Positions 1-9,372 of a stretch of DNA of 40,876 nt are shown here, in pieces. A program made the position numbers and the translations under genes. Below the pieces are notes generated by a model, which was given only the letters and a program-made list of their open reading frames with translations, had not been told where the DNA came from and searched no databases. How positions within the stretch are numbered: position 1 is the first letter of the stretch; each line of letters starts with the position of its first letter. This DNA comes from an uncultured Alphaproteobacteria bacterium (GTDB lineage Bacteria > Pseudomonadota > Alphaproteobacteria > Rhizobiales > Aestuariivirgaceae): assembly GCA_937870685.1 (NCBI GenBank), contig CALMZX010000006.1:1-40876 (forward strand), given 5' to 3'.

Positions 1-20
1 GTCCGCATGGGAGCGAAGAG

Positions 21-356
21 GTGAAGAACGCAGATACCGCACGTCAGCAGACCTATGTCCGCGACAATTTCTGGCGGACGGCCAAGCGTGCTGCGAGGCA
101 CGTGCCGTTCATGCAGGATGTCGTCGCCGCATACTATTGCGCGATGGACAAGCGCACGCCCTTGCGCGTGAAGGGCATCATCCTTGCCGCGCTCGCCTAT
201 TTCGTGCTGCCGACGGACACGATTCCCGATTTCGTTCTTGGACTCGGCTTCACCGACGACGCAGCCGTGCTGACCGCCGCCATATCGGCCATCGCCGCCC
301 ATCTGAAGCCCGCGCACCGCGCCGCCGCCCGTGCGGCGCTGAAGGAAGCCGACTGA
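21..356 (+). CDS. YkvA/DUF1232-family small membrane protein
   Basis: Encodes 111 residues from a GTG start at 21, preceded by GGGAG (9-13) at a good distance. The frame is open upstream to the window edge, so an earlier start cannot be excluded. Residues about 50-75 (GIILAALAYFVLPTDTIPDF) match the hallmark of the DUF1232/YkvA family: one hydrophobic segment followed by a P-x-D-x-I-P-D motif. The family is widespread and its biochemical role is not established, so I assign none. An Ala-rich, basic C-terminus follows. The gene ends 280 bp before the next gene, with a stable hairpin shortly after its stop. Family assignment is firm; function is unknown. Confidence 0.8.
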   Translation: MKNADTARQQTYVRDNFWRTAKRAARHVPFMQDVVAAYYCAMDKRTPLRVKGIILAALAYFVLPTDTIPDFVLGLGFTDDAAVLTAAISAIAAHLKPAHRAAARAALKEAD

Positions 357-371
357 TCACGCTTTGGTGAC

Positions 372-403
372 CTTGCACCCGGCGAACCCGTTCCGGGTGC
401 AAG
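372..403. other. Stable intergenic hairpin, terminator-like without a U-tract
   Basis: An 11-bp perfect stem (372-382 pairs with 393-403) with a 10-nt loop lies 15 bp after the YkvA-type stop codon. No T-run follows on either strand, so it is not a canonical intrinsic terminator. It could be an mRNA 3' end stabiliser or a processing site. I see no convincing gene in the rest of 357-636. Confidence 0.5.
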
Positions 404-636
404 AATACGGGATAAGTCAAACTCTCGCCGCTTTCCTCCGTTCAATCCCGGCAAGGGACGGAACGCTTGCGCATATCGGCTGCGCCAGCGGGATCAGGGC
501 GGGGCACCGGCGGTGGAAGCCTTTTCTTTCGGAAATCTTCATCGTTTGGTAACCCAGATTAAATCAAAGTGACGCGAACGGGTCGTCGCCGGCGACCTCG
601 TCCACGCATCATTTCGTAAGGACAAGATCAACCAAC

Positions 637-1140
637 ATGCGCGGATTGATTTCGACACTCACCGGCCTCCTCGCGATCGGCCTCGCCACACCGGTTCTCG
701 CGCAGTCGGCCACCAAGATCGGCCAGCACAGCGCCTGGGGCACCTACAGCTACACCCAGAACGGCAGCAAGGTCTGCTACGTGCTCACCGTTCCGACGGA
801 CAAGAAGCCGACCAGCGTGGATCACGGCGACATCTTCTTCTTCGTCAGCCAGAAGCCCGGCCAGAACGTCACCTACGAGCCGCAGTTCATCGCATCCTAC
901 AATTTCCAGGAGAACTCGAAGGTCTCCGTCTCCGTCGGCAACAAGAACTATTCCATGTTCACGCGCGGCAAGTCCGCCTGGATGGAGAACGCCGCGCAGG
1001 AGCCGGAATTGATCGCCGCGATGAAAGGTGGCTCCGACATGAAGATCCAGGCCAAGTCGAGCCGCGGCACGGCGACATCCTATGTCTTCTCCCTCAAGGG
1101 CATCTCGGCAGCGCTCTCTTCCATCGCCAAGTGCAAATAG
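637..1140 (+). CDS. IalB-family exported protein
   Basis: Encodes 167 residues. Residues 1-22 form a clear Sec signal peptide (hydrophobic TGLLAIGLATPVLA, cleavage after Ala22). The mature part resembles the invasion-associated locus B (IalB, PF06776) family common in Hyphomicrobiales: an early W-x-x-Y strand, Cys near residue 47 and a terminal Cys two residues before the end that could pair with it. The founding member in Bartonella was linked to erythrocyte invasion, but free-living relatives have many paralogues and no agreed function; a periplasmic role is the safe inference. AAGGA lies at 618-622, somewhat far from the ATG. It appears monocistronic. Family fairly sure, function unknown. 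Confidence 0.75.
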   Translation: MRGLISTLTGLLAIGLATPVLAQSATKIGQHSAWGTYSYTQNGSKVCYVLTVPTDKKPTSVDHGDIFFFVSQKPGQNVTYEPQFIASYNFQENSKVSVSVGNKNYSMFTRGKSAWMENAAQEPELIAAMKGGSDMKIQAKSSRGTATSYVFSLKGISAALSSIAKCK

Positions 1141-1376
1141 GATAGGGCGACTGACCGGCAAAGACGGCTCGCGCCGGCCCGGCCGGCTTGCGCGAAGCCG
1201 CTTTCGCGATCCGCAGGGAGATCGGCGAGGCTCATCGAACCGGCTCGGATGGTTGCGGCAGCAATACCGCCTCGCCATATAGGCTTCCGGGCGGCGCGTG
1301 ACGTCGAGGCCGGCCCATGATATGTGGCGGCCGGAGCGCTAACCTCCCAGCCGCAAGCCAAACCGATCGATCAGAC

Positions 1377-2588
1377 ATGGCCGTTTCTATAGACCTCATC
1401 GCCGACAAGGCGCGCAACGCCGTTCCGCCCCGCGTCGCGCTGGTGGAAAAACCGACTCTGATCGGCCTCAGCCGCGCCGAGATGGCGGAGGTGCTGATCA
1501 CATCGGGCATCGTGCCGGTGCGGCAGGCGAAGATGCGCGTCCAGCAGCTCTGGCACTGGCTTTATGTGCGCGGCGTCTCGGACTTTTCCGAGATGTTCAA
1601 TATCTCGAAGGATTTGCGCGTCACGCTGGCGAGGCATTTCACCATTGCCCGACCCGAGATCGTCGAGGAGCAGATCTCCAACGACGGCACACGCAAGTGG
1701 CTGTTTCGTTTTCCGCCGCGCGGCGCAGGCCGGCCCGTCGAGATCGAGACGGTCTATATACCCGAGGAAGGGCGCGGCACGCTCTGCATCTCCAGCCAGG
1801 TCGGCTGCACGCTCACCTGCACCTTCTGCCACACCGGCACGCAGAAGCTGGTGCGCAACCTGACGGCGGAGGAAATCGTCGGCCAGATCATGCTGGCGCG
1901 GGACCGCATCAAGGACTGGCCGGATGACCTTGCCGCCAATCCGCAGCCGCCGTCATCGGGCCGCTACATCACCAATGTGGTGCTGATGGGCATGGGCGAG
2001 CCGCTGTACAATTTCGACCATGTGAAGCAGGCCATGGACCTGGCCAGTGATGGTGAAGGCCTGTCACTCTCGCGCCGCCGCATCACGCTCTCCACCTCCG
2101 GCGTCGTGCCGGAGATTGCCCGCGCCGGCAACGAGATCGGCACCATGCTGGCGATTTCGCTGCATGCCACGACCGACGAGATCCGCAACAAGCTCGTTCC
2201 CCTCAACAGGAAATATCCGCTGGCCGAACTTCTGGAGGCCTGCCGCAACTACCCCGGCCTCTCCAACGCGCGCCGCATCACCTTCGAATACGTGATGCTG
2301 AAGGGCGTCAATGATTCCCCCTCCGATGCCAAGCGGCTGGTGAAACTGCTGGCCGGCATTCCCGCCAAGATCAACCTCATCCCCTTCAATCCCTGGCCCG
2401 GAACGCAATATGAATGCTCCGACTGGGAAACGATCGAGACCTTTGCCGAGATCGTCAACAGGGCGGGCTATGCCAGCCCGGTGCGCACCCCGCGCGGCCG
2501 CGACATCATGGCGGCCTGCGGGCAACTGAAGAGCGAAAGCCAGCGGATCAGGGCAAAGGACCGCGTGAGCCTGGACGCACAGGCCTGA
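1377..2588 (+). CDS. rlmN: Dual-specificity 23S rRNA/tRNA adenine-C2 methyltransferase RlmN
   Basis: A 403-residue radical-SAM enzyme that methylates C2 of A2503 in 23S rRNA and of A37 in some tRNAs. The [4Fe-4S] motif CTLTCTFC supplies Cys144, Cys148 and Cys151. The two extra cysteines specific to RlmN/Cfr chemistry are present: Cys137 in LCISSQVG, the methyl carrier or resolving pair partner, and Cys381 in IMAACGQL near the C-terminus. The GMGEP motif lies at about 205-209. I chose ATG 1377 because the family's usual N-terminus fits; the frame also extends to 1317 but that extra stretch is not family-like. No strong ribosome site is visible. The gene stands alone between an exported-protein gene and an RTX gene. 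Very secure. Confidence 0.96.
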   Translation: MAVSIDLIADKARNAVPPRVALVEKPTLIGLSRAEMAEVLITSGIVPVRQAKMRVQQLWHWLYVRGVSDFSEMFNISKDLRVTLARHFTIARPEIVEEQISNDGTRKWLFRFPPRGAGRPVEIETVYIPEEGRGTLCISSQVGCTLTCTFCHTGTQKLVRNLTAEEIVGQIMLARDRIKDWPDDLAANPQPPSSGRYITNVVLMGMGEPLYNFDHVKQAMDLASDGEGLSLSRRRITLSTSGVVPEIARAGNEIGTMLAISLHATTDEIRNKLVPLNRKYPLAELLEACRNYPGLSNARRITFEYVMLKGVNDSPSDAKRLVKLLAGIPAKINLIPFNPWPGTQYECSDWETIETFAEIVNRAGYASPVRTPRGRDIMAACGQLKSESQRIRAKDRVSLDAQA

Positions 2589-2747
2589 CGTCACGTCCTG
2601 CATGACCATTGGCGACATGTCTGTAACATCGTCAGTGACAGATGGTCGCAACAGACGACTCAACCTCAAATTGTCAGGCAATTGTCAGCTTCATGGTGGC
2701 TGATTGTGTCCCGCAATCTCGACACAAACGCGACCGGGGAAAGAACA

Positions 2748-4163
2748 ATGCCGATCAATGCAAAAGCCACCGCCTTTACCTTTGGAACAACGGGCGATGA
2801 CACCATCACCGCCCAATACCTGCTGGGTGACCTGATCGATGGTCTCGCCGGAAACGACACGATCTACGGCCTTGATGGCGCTGACACGCTGATCGGCGGC
2901 GCGGGCGCCGACACACTCTGGGGCATGGGCGGCAATGACATCCTCGAAGGCGGTGCCGGTGCCGACCGTCTTTACGGCGGCGACGGCAACGACACGCTGC
3001 GCCCGGACTCCGGCAGCAATGGCAACGATGTCGTGGATGGCGGCGCGGGCATCGACACCATCGACTACAGCACGGCAGCGGGAACGCGTGGCGTGCGTGT
3101 GGACTTGCGCCTCAGCACCGCGCAGAACACCTCAGGCGCCGGCATCGACACCATCATCAACGTGGAGAATGTGATCGGCACACGCTATGCCGACACCTTG
3201 CGCGGCAATGCCGGCGTGAACGTGCTGGCGGGCGGCTCCGGGACTGATACCCTTTATGGCCACGAGGGCAATGACACGCTGGACGGCGGCGATGGCAATG
3301 ACATCCTTTATGGTGACCAGGACCATGACACGCTGTTTGGCGGGGCTGGCAGTGACACGCTCAATGGCGGTGACGGCAACGACCAGCTGATTGGCGACAA
3401 TGGCGCCATCGGCAACGACATCATCGACGGCGGACTGGGCATCGACACCGTGGACTATGGCCGCGCCACCCTGACGGCGGGCGTCACCGTCAACCTTGCC
3501 CTCACGGCGCAGCAGAACACGGTGGGCGCGGGTCGCGACACCATCCGCAATGTCGAGAACATACAGGGCAGCCAGTTTGCCGATACCCTCACGGGCAATG
3601 CCGGTGACAACTGGATCAACGGCGGCACGGGCGGCGACACGATCTTCGGTGGTGACGGCAACGACTCGCTGTTTGCCGGATTTGGCGACTTTGGTGTCAG
3701 CAACCTGATCGACGGTGGCAATGGCAATGATCTGATCCGCGACGGTGCGGGCAATGACACGCTACGTGGAGGTGCCGGCGATGACCGCTTCACCAGCACC
3801 GGCGGCGCCGACACCGTGACGGGTGGCGCAGGTGCCGACCAGTTTGCCTTCAGCTTCGGCGACACCTCCGGCCTCACCATCACCGACACGATCACCGATT
3901 TTGCAACGGCCGACACGATCTACCTCCAGTCCACCCAGCTGGCGGGGCCCCTCACGTTCATTGGCGACGCGGCTTTTTCCGGCACGGGACAGGCCGAAGT
4001 GCGGCTCACCACCACGGCAGCCGGACAGCTTCTGGAAATTGACATTGAAGGGAATGGCGCGGGCGACGTGGATTACCGTCTCCTCATCCAGGGCGAAGCC
4101 GCCGTGTGGAGCAATGATCCGCTGCAGTCCGACTTCCAGGTTGTCAGCCTGTTGCCGTTCTGA
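2748..4163 (+). CDS. RTX (hemolysin-type) calcium-binding repeat protein
   Basis: Encodes 471 acidic residues from ATG 2748, preceded by a GGGGAAAG ribosome site. There is no N-terminal signal peptide. Most of the protein consists of about twenty glycine/aspartate nonapeptides of the GGxGxDxUx type (for example GGDGNDTL), which fold as Ca2+-binding parallel beta-rolls. Two longer homologous blocks interrupt the repeats (about residues 100-160 and 230-285; both contain an IDT-[IV]-DY start, a QNT, then GAG-x-DTI and NVEN). Residues about 365-471 resemble the C-terminal module of serralysin-like proteins, which normally carries the type I secretion signal. No ABC exporter or membrane-fusion partner lies in the window. 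No enzymatic domain is visible, so a surface, adhesive or matrix role is only inferred. Confidence 0.88.
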   Translation: MPINAKATAFTFGTTGDDTITAQYLLGDLIDGLAGNDTIYGLDGADTLIGGAGADTLWGMGGNDILEGGAGADRLYGGDGNDTLRPDSGSNGNDVVDGGAGIDTIDYSTAAGTRGVRVDLRLSTAQNTSGAGIDTIINVENVIGTRYADTLRGNAGVNVLAGGSGTDTLYGHEGNDTLDGGDGNDILYGDQDHDTLFGGAGSDTLNGGDGNDQLIGDNGAIGNDIIDGGLGIDTVDYGRATLTAGVTVNLALTAQQNTVGAGRDTIRNVENIQGSQFADTLTGNAGDNWINGGTGGDTIFGGDGNDSLFAGFGDFGVSNLIDGGNGNDLIRDGAGNDTLRGGAGDDRFTSTGGADTVTGGAGADQFAFSFGDTSGLTITDTITDFATADTIYLQSTQLAGPLTFIGDAAFSGTGQAEVRLTTTAAGQLLEIDIEGNGAGDVDYRLLIQGEAAVWSNDPLQSDFQVVSLLPF

Positions 4164-4185
4164 GGCCGCAGACGGCATCCAACAT

Positions 4186-4219
4186 GGGGGGCGGTCCGGC
4201 CGGGCCGCCCCCCTTTTTT
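4186..4219 (+). terminator. Strong rho-independent terminator after the RTX gene
   Basis: A perfect 9-bp G+C stem (4186-4194 with 4205-4213) encloses a 10-nt loop and is followed directly by six T (4214-4219). It ends the RTX transcript 23 bp past its stop codon. Confidence 0.93.
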
Positions 4220-4301
4220 GTGCCCGGACGCGAATGGACATTCCGGCGCAGGCGAAAGCCCGCTAGAAGCCTGCCACCGGGGCAAGACGAAAAGGCAACA
4301 C

Positions 4302-4601
4302 ATGTTCAAGACAATTGCATTTGCGGCGGGCCTCCTGGCCCTTGCAGCACTTCCGGCGCGCGCCGAAGTGATCGACATTTCCACCATCAAGTGCTCCGAC
4401 CTCGCCACCATGAATGCCGACGAGGGCAGCTACCTGCTGATCTGGCTGCATGGCTATTATGGCGGCAAGGCGGGTGACACCACCATCGACATGGATTCCT
4501 TCGAAGTGGCGGGCAAGGAAATCGGCGAGGCCTGCGCCGCCTCGCCGGAACTCGGCCTGATGACGGTGATCAACCAGATCGACGCCGACAACCAGCAATA
4601 A
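4302..4601 (+). CDS. HdeA/HdeB-like periplasmic protein
   Basis: Encodes 99 residues from ATG 4302 with an AAAGG ribosome site about 7 nt upstream. Residues 1-21 are a Sec signal peptide ([14 protein letters not shown]). The mature 78 residues keep two cysteines, Cys31 in IKCSD and Cys78 in GEACA, spaced as in the HdeA family (PF06411), where they form one disulfide in acid-activated periplasmic chaperones. The central [15 protein letters not shown] segment is typical of the alphaproteobacterial members. Whether these act as acid chaperones like the enterobacterial ones is unproven. It is flanked on both sides by strong terminators and so is an independent transcription unit; its promoter must lie within about 4214-4290. 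Confidence 0.8.
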   Translation: MFKTIAFAAGLLALAALPARAEVIDISTIKCSDLATMNADEGSYLLIWLHGYYGGKAGDTTIDMDSFEVAGKEIGEACAASPELGLMTVINQIDADNQQ

Positions 4602-4607
4602 TGACGC

Positions 4608-4651
4608 AAGGGCAGGCCCGGGGCCGCCGCTGGCCTTGCCTGCCCTTTTTT
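4608..4651 (+). terminator. Rho-independent terminator after the HdeA-like gene
   Basis: A 10-bp stem (4608-4617 with 4638-4647) with a GC-rich loop runs into six T (4646-4651), a few bases after the stop codon. It isolates the HdeA-like gene from argG. Confidence 0.9.
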
Positions 4652-4716
4652 GCCCGTGTAAGCGCAGTGCCGAAACGCGCCGCTCCCGCCTTCGCGGGGG
4701 CCATCCGGGAAACACC

Positions 4717-5937
<1,221 letters not shown>

Positions 5938-5953
5938 CGTAGGAAAAAAGTGC

Positions 5954-5982
5954 TTGACACTGCGCAGGTGACCAGGTAGATT
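5954..5982 (+). promoter_or_regulatory. Sigma-70-type promoter for the LysE-family gene
   Basis: A perfect -35 box TTGACA (5954-5959) and a -10-like TAGATT (5977-5982) are separated by exactly 17 bp, 17 bp past the argG stop codon. Transcription should begin near 5989, giving a leader of about 75 nt ahead of the GTG start at 6064. Confidence 0.7.
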
Positions 5983-6014
5983 CCGGCACACTCCACAACT
6001 TCATCTTTTTCCAG

Positions 6015-6053
6015 CGGCCTGCTGACACATCCCGTCAGCGGGCCGTTCTATTT
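6015..6053 (+). promoter_or_regulatory. Leader hairpin ending next to the ribosome site of the LysE-family gene
   Basis: CGGCC (6015-6019) plus GCTGAC (6021-6026) pair with GTCAGC (6034-6039) plus GGCCG (6041-6045), one T-G pair between them and a 7-nt loop. A T-rich tail (6046-6053) runs straight into the GGAG ribosome site (6054-6057). It is placed as an attenuator or translation-control element in the 5' leader, but could simply be a weak terminator for argG. Confidence 0.5.
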
Positions 6054-6063
6054 GGAGCATGTC

Positions 6064-6693
6064 GTGACCTACGCACAAAATCTCTGGCTCTATTTCGTCC
6101 TCGTCTTCGGCATCATCATCGTGCCGGGCATGGACATGTTCTTTGTCATCGCCAATGCCCTGACGGGAGGCCGTGCGCGCGGGCTTGCCGCCACGGCGGG
6201 CGTGATGCTGGGTGGCATTTTCCACACGGTCTTCGCCGCCATCTGTGTCGACGCGCTCACGGTGCTGCCCGGCTTTGTATTCACGGCTATCCTGCTCGCC
6301 GGAGCCGCCTACATGGCCTGGATCGGCTGGACGCTGGTGCGGAGTTCCATCACCGTCTCATGTCTCGCCCCGGCGGGCACAGTGTCGTTGCAGCAGGCCT
6401 TCATGCAAGGCTTCGTCACCTGCGTGCTCAACCCCAAGGCCTACATGTTCACGCTCGCCGTCTATCCGCAATTCATGCTGCCGCAATATGGGCCGGCGTG
6501 GCTGCAAGCCATCCCCATGGGGCTGATCACCATCGCAACACAGGGCACGATTTATGGCGGACTGGCATTGGCGGCGGCCAAGAGCCGGGATTTCCTGACG
6601 GACCACCAAGCGCTGACCATTTGGACCGGCAGGATCGCGGGAGCGCTGTTCCTGGCGGTGGCGTTGCTGACGATGGCACGGGCGCAGTTTTGA
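6064..6693 (+). CDS. LysE/RhtB-family amino-acid exporter
   Basis: Encodes 209 residues of an inner-membrane exporter with about six hydrophobic segments. The LysE-family pattern PGMDMFFVIANALTGGRARGLAATAG at the end of helix 1 is clear (shown here as positions about 23-48). Relatives export lysine/arginine, threonine/homoserine or similar; the substrate cannot be told from sequence. I chose GTG 6064 because GGAG at 6054-6057 is spaced 6 nt from it; a TTG at 6052 would overlap that ribosome site. It lies downstream of argG but behind its own promoter and a leader hairpin. Proximity to argG makes a basic amino acid a reasonable guess only. Confidence 0.85.
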   Translation: MTYAQNLWLYFVLVFGIIIVPGMDMFFVIANALTGGRARGLAATAGVMLGGIFHTVFAAICVDALTVLPGFVFTAILLAGAAYMAWIGWTLVRSSITVSCLAPAGTVSLQQAFMQGFVTCVLNPKAYMFTLAVYPQFMLPQYGPAWLQAIPMGLITIATQGTIYGGLALAAAKSRDFLTDHQALTIWTGRIAGALFLAVALLTMARAQF

Positions 6694-6797
6694 CGCAGTC
6701 TGCGATTCTGCAGGACGGGCCGGCTTGGCTGCCATCCTTCCGATATCCGCCACGCTGAGAACGAGTTCAAGCGTGTTTGCGGCACGAGGCTGTTTTG

Positions 6798-7403
6798 CTA
6801 GCGCACGTAGACACGCGCACCGACGGGAACGCTGCCGTAGAGTTCGAAGACATCCTCGTTCAGCATGCGAAAGCAGCCGGACGATGCCGCCTTGCCGATG
6901 GACCACGGCTCGTTGGTGCCATGGATGCGGTAAAGTGTGTCGCGGCCATCACGGTAGAGATAGAGCGCGCGCGCACCCAGCGGATTTTCCGGGCCGCCCT
7001 TGACCTGCACGGGCAGTTTTGGATTGCGCCGGCGCATGTTCGCGGTAGGTGTCCATGTCGGCCATTTGGCCTTGCGGCCCACCACAGTTGTGCCCGCCCA
7101 GCCAACACCTTCACGCCCCACGGCAATGCCGAAGCGAATGGCCTTGCCATTGCCCTGGATGGAATAGAGATGACGCGCGGCAACATCCACGATCACCGAA
7201 CCCGCCTCTTCACGCCCGCCCCACCTGACATCCTGTCGGCGGAAGGCCGGGGGAATGCGCTCCAGATTCATCAACTGGATGTCGAAAGGCATTTCCGGAA
7301 TGATGCCGATGACCCATTCCGCCTCCTTGAGGTCCTTGCGCGCAAGAGCGGGTGCCGCAAGAAGCGAACTTGCTGCACCGGCGAGGAACATACGACGCTT
7401 CAT
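6798..7403 (-). CDS. L,D-transpeptidase (YkuD domain), exported
   Basis: Encodes 201 residues. The first 22 form a signal peptide with an initial KRR and a hydrophobic core ending APALA, compatible with Sec or Tat export. The YkuD catalytic domain covers about residues 66-200, with the active-site pattern HGTN (His161) and SSGCFR (Cys177, Arg179), 16 residues apart as usual. Such enzymes make 3-3 peptidoglycan cross-links or attach proteins such as Braun-type lipoproteins to the wall. ATG 7403 was preferred over the TTG at 7412. It follows the dehydratase gene in the same direction with 27 bp between them, so co-transcription is possible but functionally unexplained. It converges on the LysE-family gene. 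Confidence 0.9.
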   Translation of the reverse strand: MKRRMFLAGAASSLLAAPALARKDLKEAEWVIGIIPEMPFDIQLMNLERIPPAFRRQDVRWGGREEAGSVIVDVAARHLYSIQGNGKAIRFGIAVGREGVGWAGTTVVGRKAKWPTWTPTANMRRRNPKLPVQVKGGPENPLGARALYLYRDGRDTLYRIHGTNEPWSIGKAASSGCFRMLNEDVFELYGSVPVGARVYVR

Positions 7404-7430
7404 GCCCGTCAATGCCCTGCCAATACCAGG

Positions 7431-9233
7431 TTAATGATTGTCCCGCGGCACCGGGTGCACCTTGCCGACGCGCTGGAACTTGGTGGCGCCTTTCAGCACC
7501 ATGCCCTGTGCCAGCTGGTCGGTTTCCTTGCGGAAGATTTCCTGCCAGGGCGTCTGTGACTCCGGCACCTTGTAGCCGCCGTTCTTCTCCAGTTCATCGC
7601 GGCGCTTTTTCAGTTCCGCTTCGCCCACCAGCATGTTGCAGTCGCCGGTGTTGAGGTCGATCCTGACCATGTCGCCATTCTTGAGAAGTGCAAGGCCACC
7701 ACCTGCTGCCGCTTCCGGCGAGGCATTGAGGATCGAAGGCGAGCCTGAGGTGCCGGACTGGCGGCCATCACCCACGCAAGGGAGCGAACGCACGCCCTTC
7801 TCAAGCAAGTAATTCGGCGCGCGCATGTTCACGACTTCCGCCGCACCGGGATAACCGAGCGGGCCCACGCCACGGATGAAGAGAATGGTGTTCTCATCCA
7901 CGTTGAGCGCCTTGTTGTCGATGTTGGCGTGATAATCTTCGGGCCCGTCAAAAACGATGGCCTTGGCTTCGAAGGCATTGGGGTCTTTCGGGTTGGAAAG
8001 ATAGCGCTGGCGGAACTCTTCCGAGATGACGCTCGTCTTCATGATGGCGCTGTCGAAGAGGTTGCCCTTGAGCATCTTGAAGCCCGCCCGCTTCTTCAGC
8101 GGGTCGTTGTAGTCGCGGATCACCTTGCGGTTCCACGAGAACTTGCCCTTGCAGTTCTCGCCAATGGTCTTGCCGTTGGCGGTGATGCAGTCTTCATGGA
8201 TCTTGCCTGCCGCGATCAGCTCGGCCACGACTGACGGCACGCCGCCGGCGCGGTGGAAGTCCTCGCCGAGGTACTCGCCTGCAGGCTGGAGGTTGACCAG
8301 CAGAGGCAGGTCATAGCCTTGGCTTTCCCAGTCGATGACATCGAGTTCCAACCCGAGATGGCGCGCGATGGCATTGAGGTGGTTAGGCGCATTGGTGGAG
8401 CCGCCAATCGCGGTGTTGACGCGGATGGCGTTCTCGAAGGCCTTGCGCGTCATGATCTTCGACGGCGTGAGGTCTTCTTCCACCATCTCGACGATGCGCT
8501 TGCCCGTTTCGTAGGCCATCTGCCCACGCTCGCGGTACGGCGCGGGGATCACGGCGTTGCCGGGCAGGCACATGCCCAGGGCCTCGGCCAGCGAGTTCAT
8601 GGTGGAGGCCGTGCCCATGGTGTTGCAGTAGCCGGTCGATGGCGCTGATGAGGCCACGAGATCGACAAAGCCATCGTAGTCAATTTCGCCCGTCGCCAGC
8701 TTCTCGCGTGCCAGCCAGACGATGGTGCCCGAACCTGTGCGCTGGCCCTTGTAGTCACCGTTCAGCATGGGGCCGGAGGAAAGTGCGATGGCCGGAATGT
8801 CAACCGTCGCCGCTGCCATCAGGCAGGCGGGCGTGGTCTTGTCGCAACCGATGGTGAGCACCACGCCATCCAGCGGATAGCCGTGCAGCACCTCGACGAG
8901 CGAGAGATAGGCAAGGTTGCGGTCGATGGAGGCGGTGGGGCGCTTGCCCGTTTCCTGGATCGGATGGATGGGAAACTCGAGCGGAATGCCGCCCGCTGCC
9001 GTGATGCCGTCGCGCACGCGCCGGACCCAGTCCACATGGGCCCGATTGCAGGGAGAGAGATCAGAGCCTGTCTGCGCGATGCCGATGATCGGCTTGCCGC
9101 CCTGCAATTCGCCTTGCGTGAAACCGTAGTTGAGATAGCGCTCGATGTAGAGCGCCGTCATGTCGGCATTGGCCGGATTGTCGAACCAGGCTTGCGAGCG
9201 GTACTTGAGCGGCTTTGTGGGGGACTTGGACAT
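7431..9233 (-). CDS. IlvD/Edd-family dehydratase, probably a sugar-acid type
   Basis: Encodes 600 residues of a [Fe-S] dehydratase. Cys62 (SPCNR), Cys130 (GCDKT) and Cys203 (GYCNT) are the three cluster ligands, with the same 68- and 73-residue spacing as in characterised [2Fe-2S] sugar-acid dehydratases; Lys132 is in the place of the Mg-binding carbamylated lysine. The sequence ([26 protein letters not shown]) looks unlike biosynthetic DHAD, so I read it as an aldonate-type dehydratase, but dihydroxy-acid dehydratase activity is not excluded. ATG 9233 has an AGG ribosome site; the frame stays open upstream but without family sequence. A FadR/GntR-like operator sits 18-28 bp upstream. No aldolase or transporter is nearby. 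Confidence 0.82.
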   Translation of the reverse strand: MSKSPTKPLKYRSQAWFDNPANADMTALYIERYLNYGFTQGELQGGKPIIGIAQTGSDLSPCNRAHVDWVRRVRDGITAAGGIPLEFPIHPIQETGKRPTASIDRNLAYLSLVEVLHGYPLDGVVLTIGCDKTTPACLMAAATVDIPAIALSSGPMLNGDYKGQRTGSGTIVWLAREKLATGEIDYDGFVDLVASSAPSTGYCNTMGTASTMNSLAEALGMCLPGNAVIPAPYRERGQMAYETGKRIVEMVEEDLTPSKIMTRKAFENAIRVNTAIGGSTNAPNHLNAIARHLGLELDVIDWESQGYDLPLLVNLQPAGEYLGEDFHRAGGVPSVVAELIAAGKIHEDCITANGKTIGENCKGKFSWNRKVIRDYNDPLKKRAGFKMLKGNLFDSAIMKTSVISEEFRQRYLSNPKDPNAFEAKAIVFDGPEDYHANIDNKALNVDENTILFIRGVGPLGYPGAAEVVNMRAPNYLLEKGVRSLPCVGDGRQSGTSGSPSILNASPEAAAGGGLALLKNGDMVRIDLNTGDCNMLVGEAELKKRRDELEKNGGYKVPESQTPWQEIFRKETDQLAQGMVLKGATKFQRVGKVHPVPRDNH

Positions 9234-9250
9234 GGGGGCCTCGGCTTGAA

Positions 9251-9261
9251 TTGTCATACAA
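9251..9261 (-). promoter_or_regulatory. Putative GntR/FadR-subfamily operator
   Basis: TTGTCATACAA is an inverted repeat (TTGT, 3-bp spacer, ACAA) fitting the TNGTNNNACNA consensus of FadR-subfamily GntR regulators. It lies 18-28 bp upstream of the dehydratase start, in the divergent region shared with preT, where a bound repressor could block transcription. No GntR-type gene is in the window. Confidence 0.4.
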
Positions 9262-9372
9262 AACATAGGCGGAGCGAGGGCCTCCCGTCCACCCGATTCG
9301 GAAATTTGACCATTTGAACAAAATCTGCCAACCTTCGTGAAAATCAAAAATCGTCTCACGGAGGAGACACCG

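Noticed and set aside
364-552. Small open frame between the YkvA-type gene and the IalB-family gene
   Set aside because: It spans the 372-403 hairpin, has no ribosome site and no recognisable protein features.
1141-1376. GC-rich imperfect palindrome near 1170-1193 as a terminator for the IalB-family gene
   Set aside because: The stem is irregular and no T-run follows; in this GC-rich stretch such matches are expected by chance.
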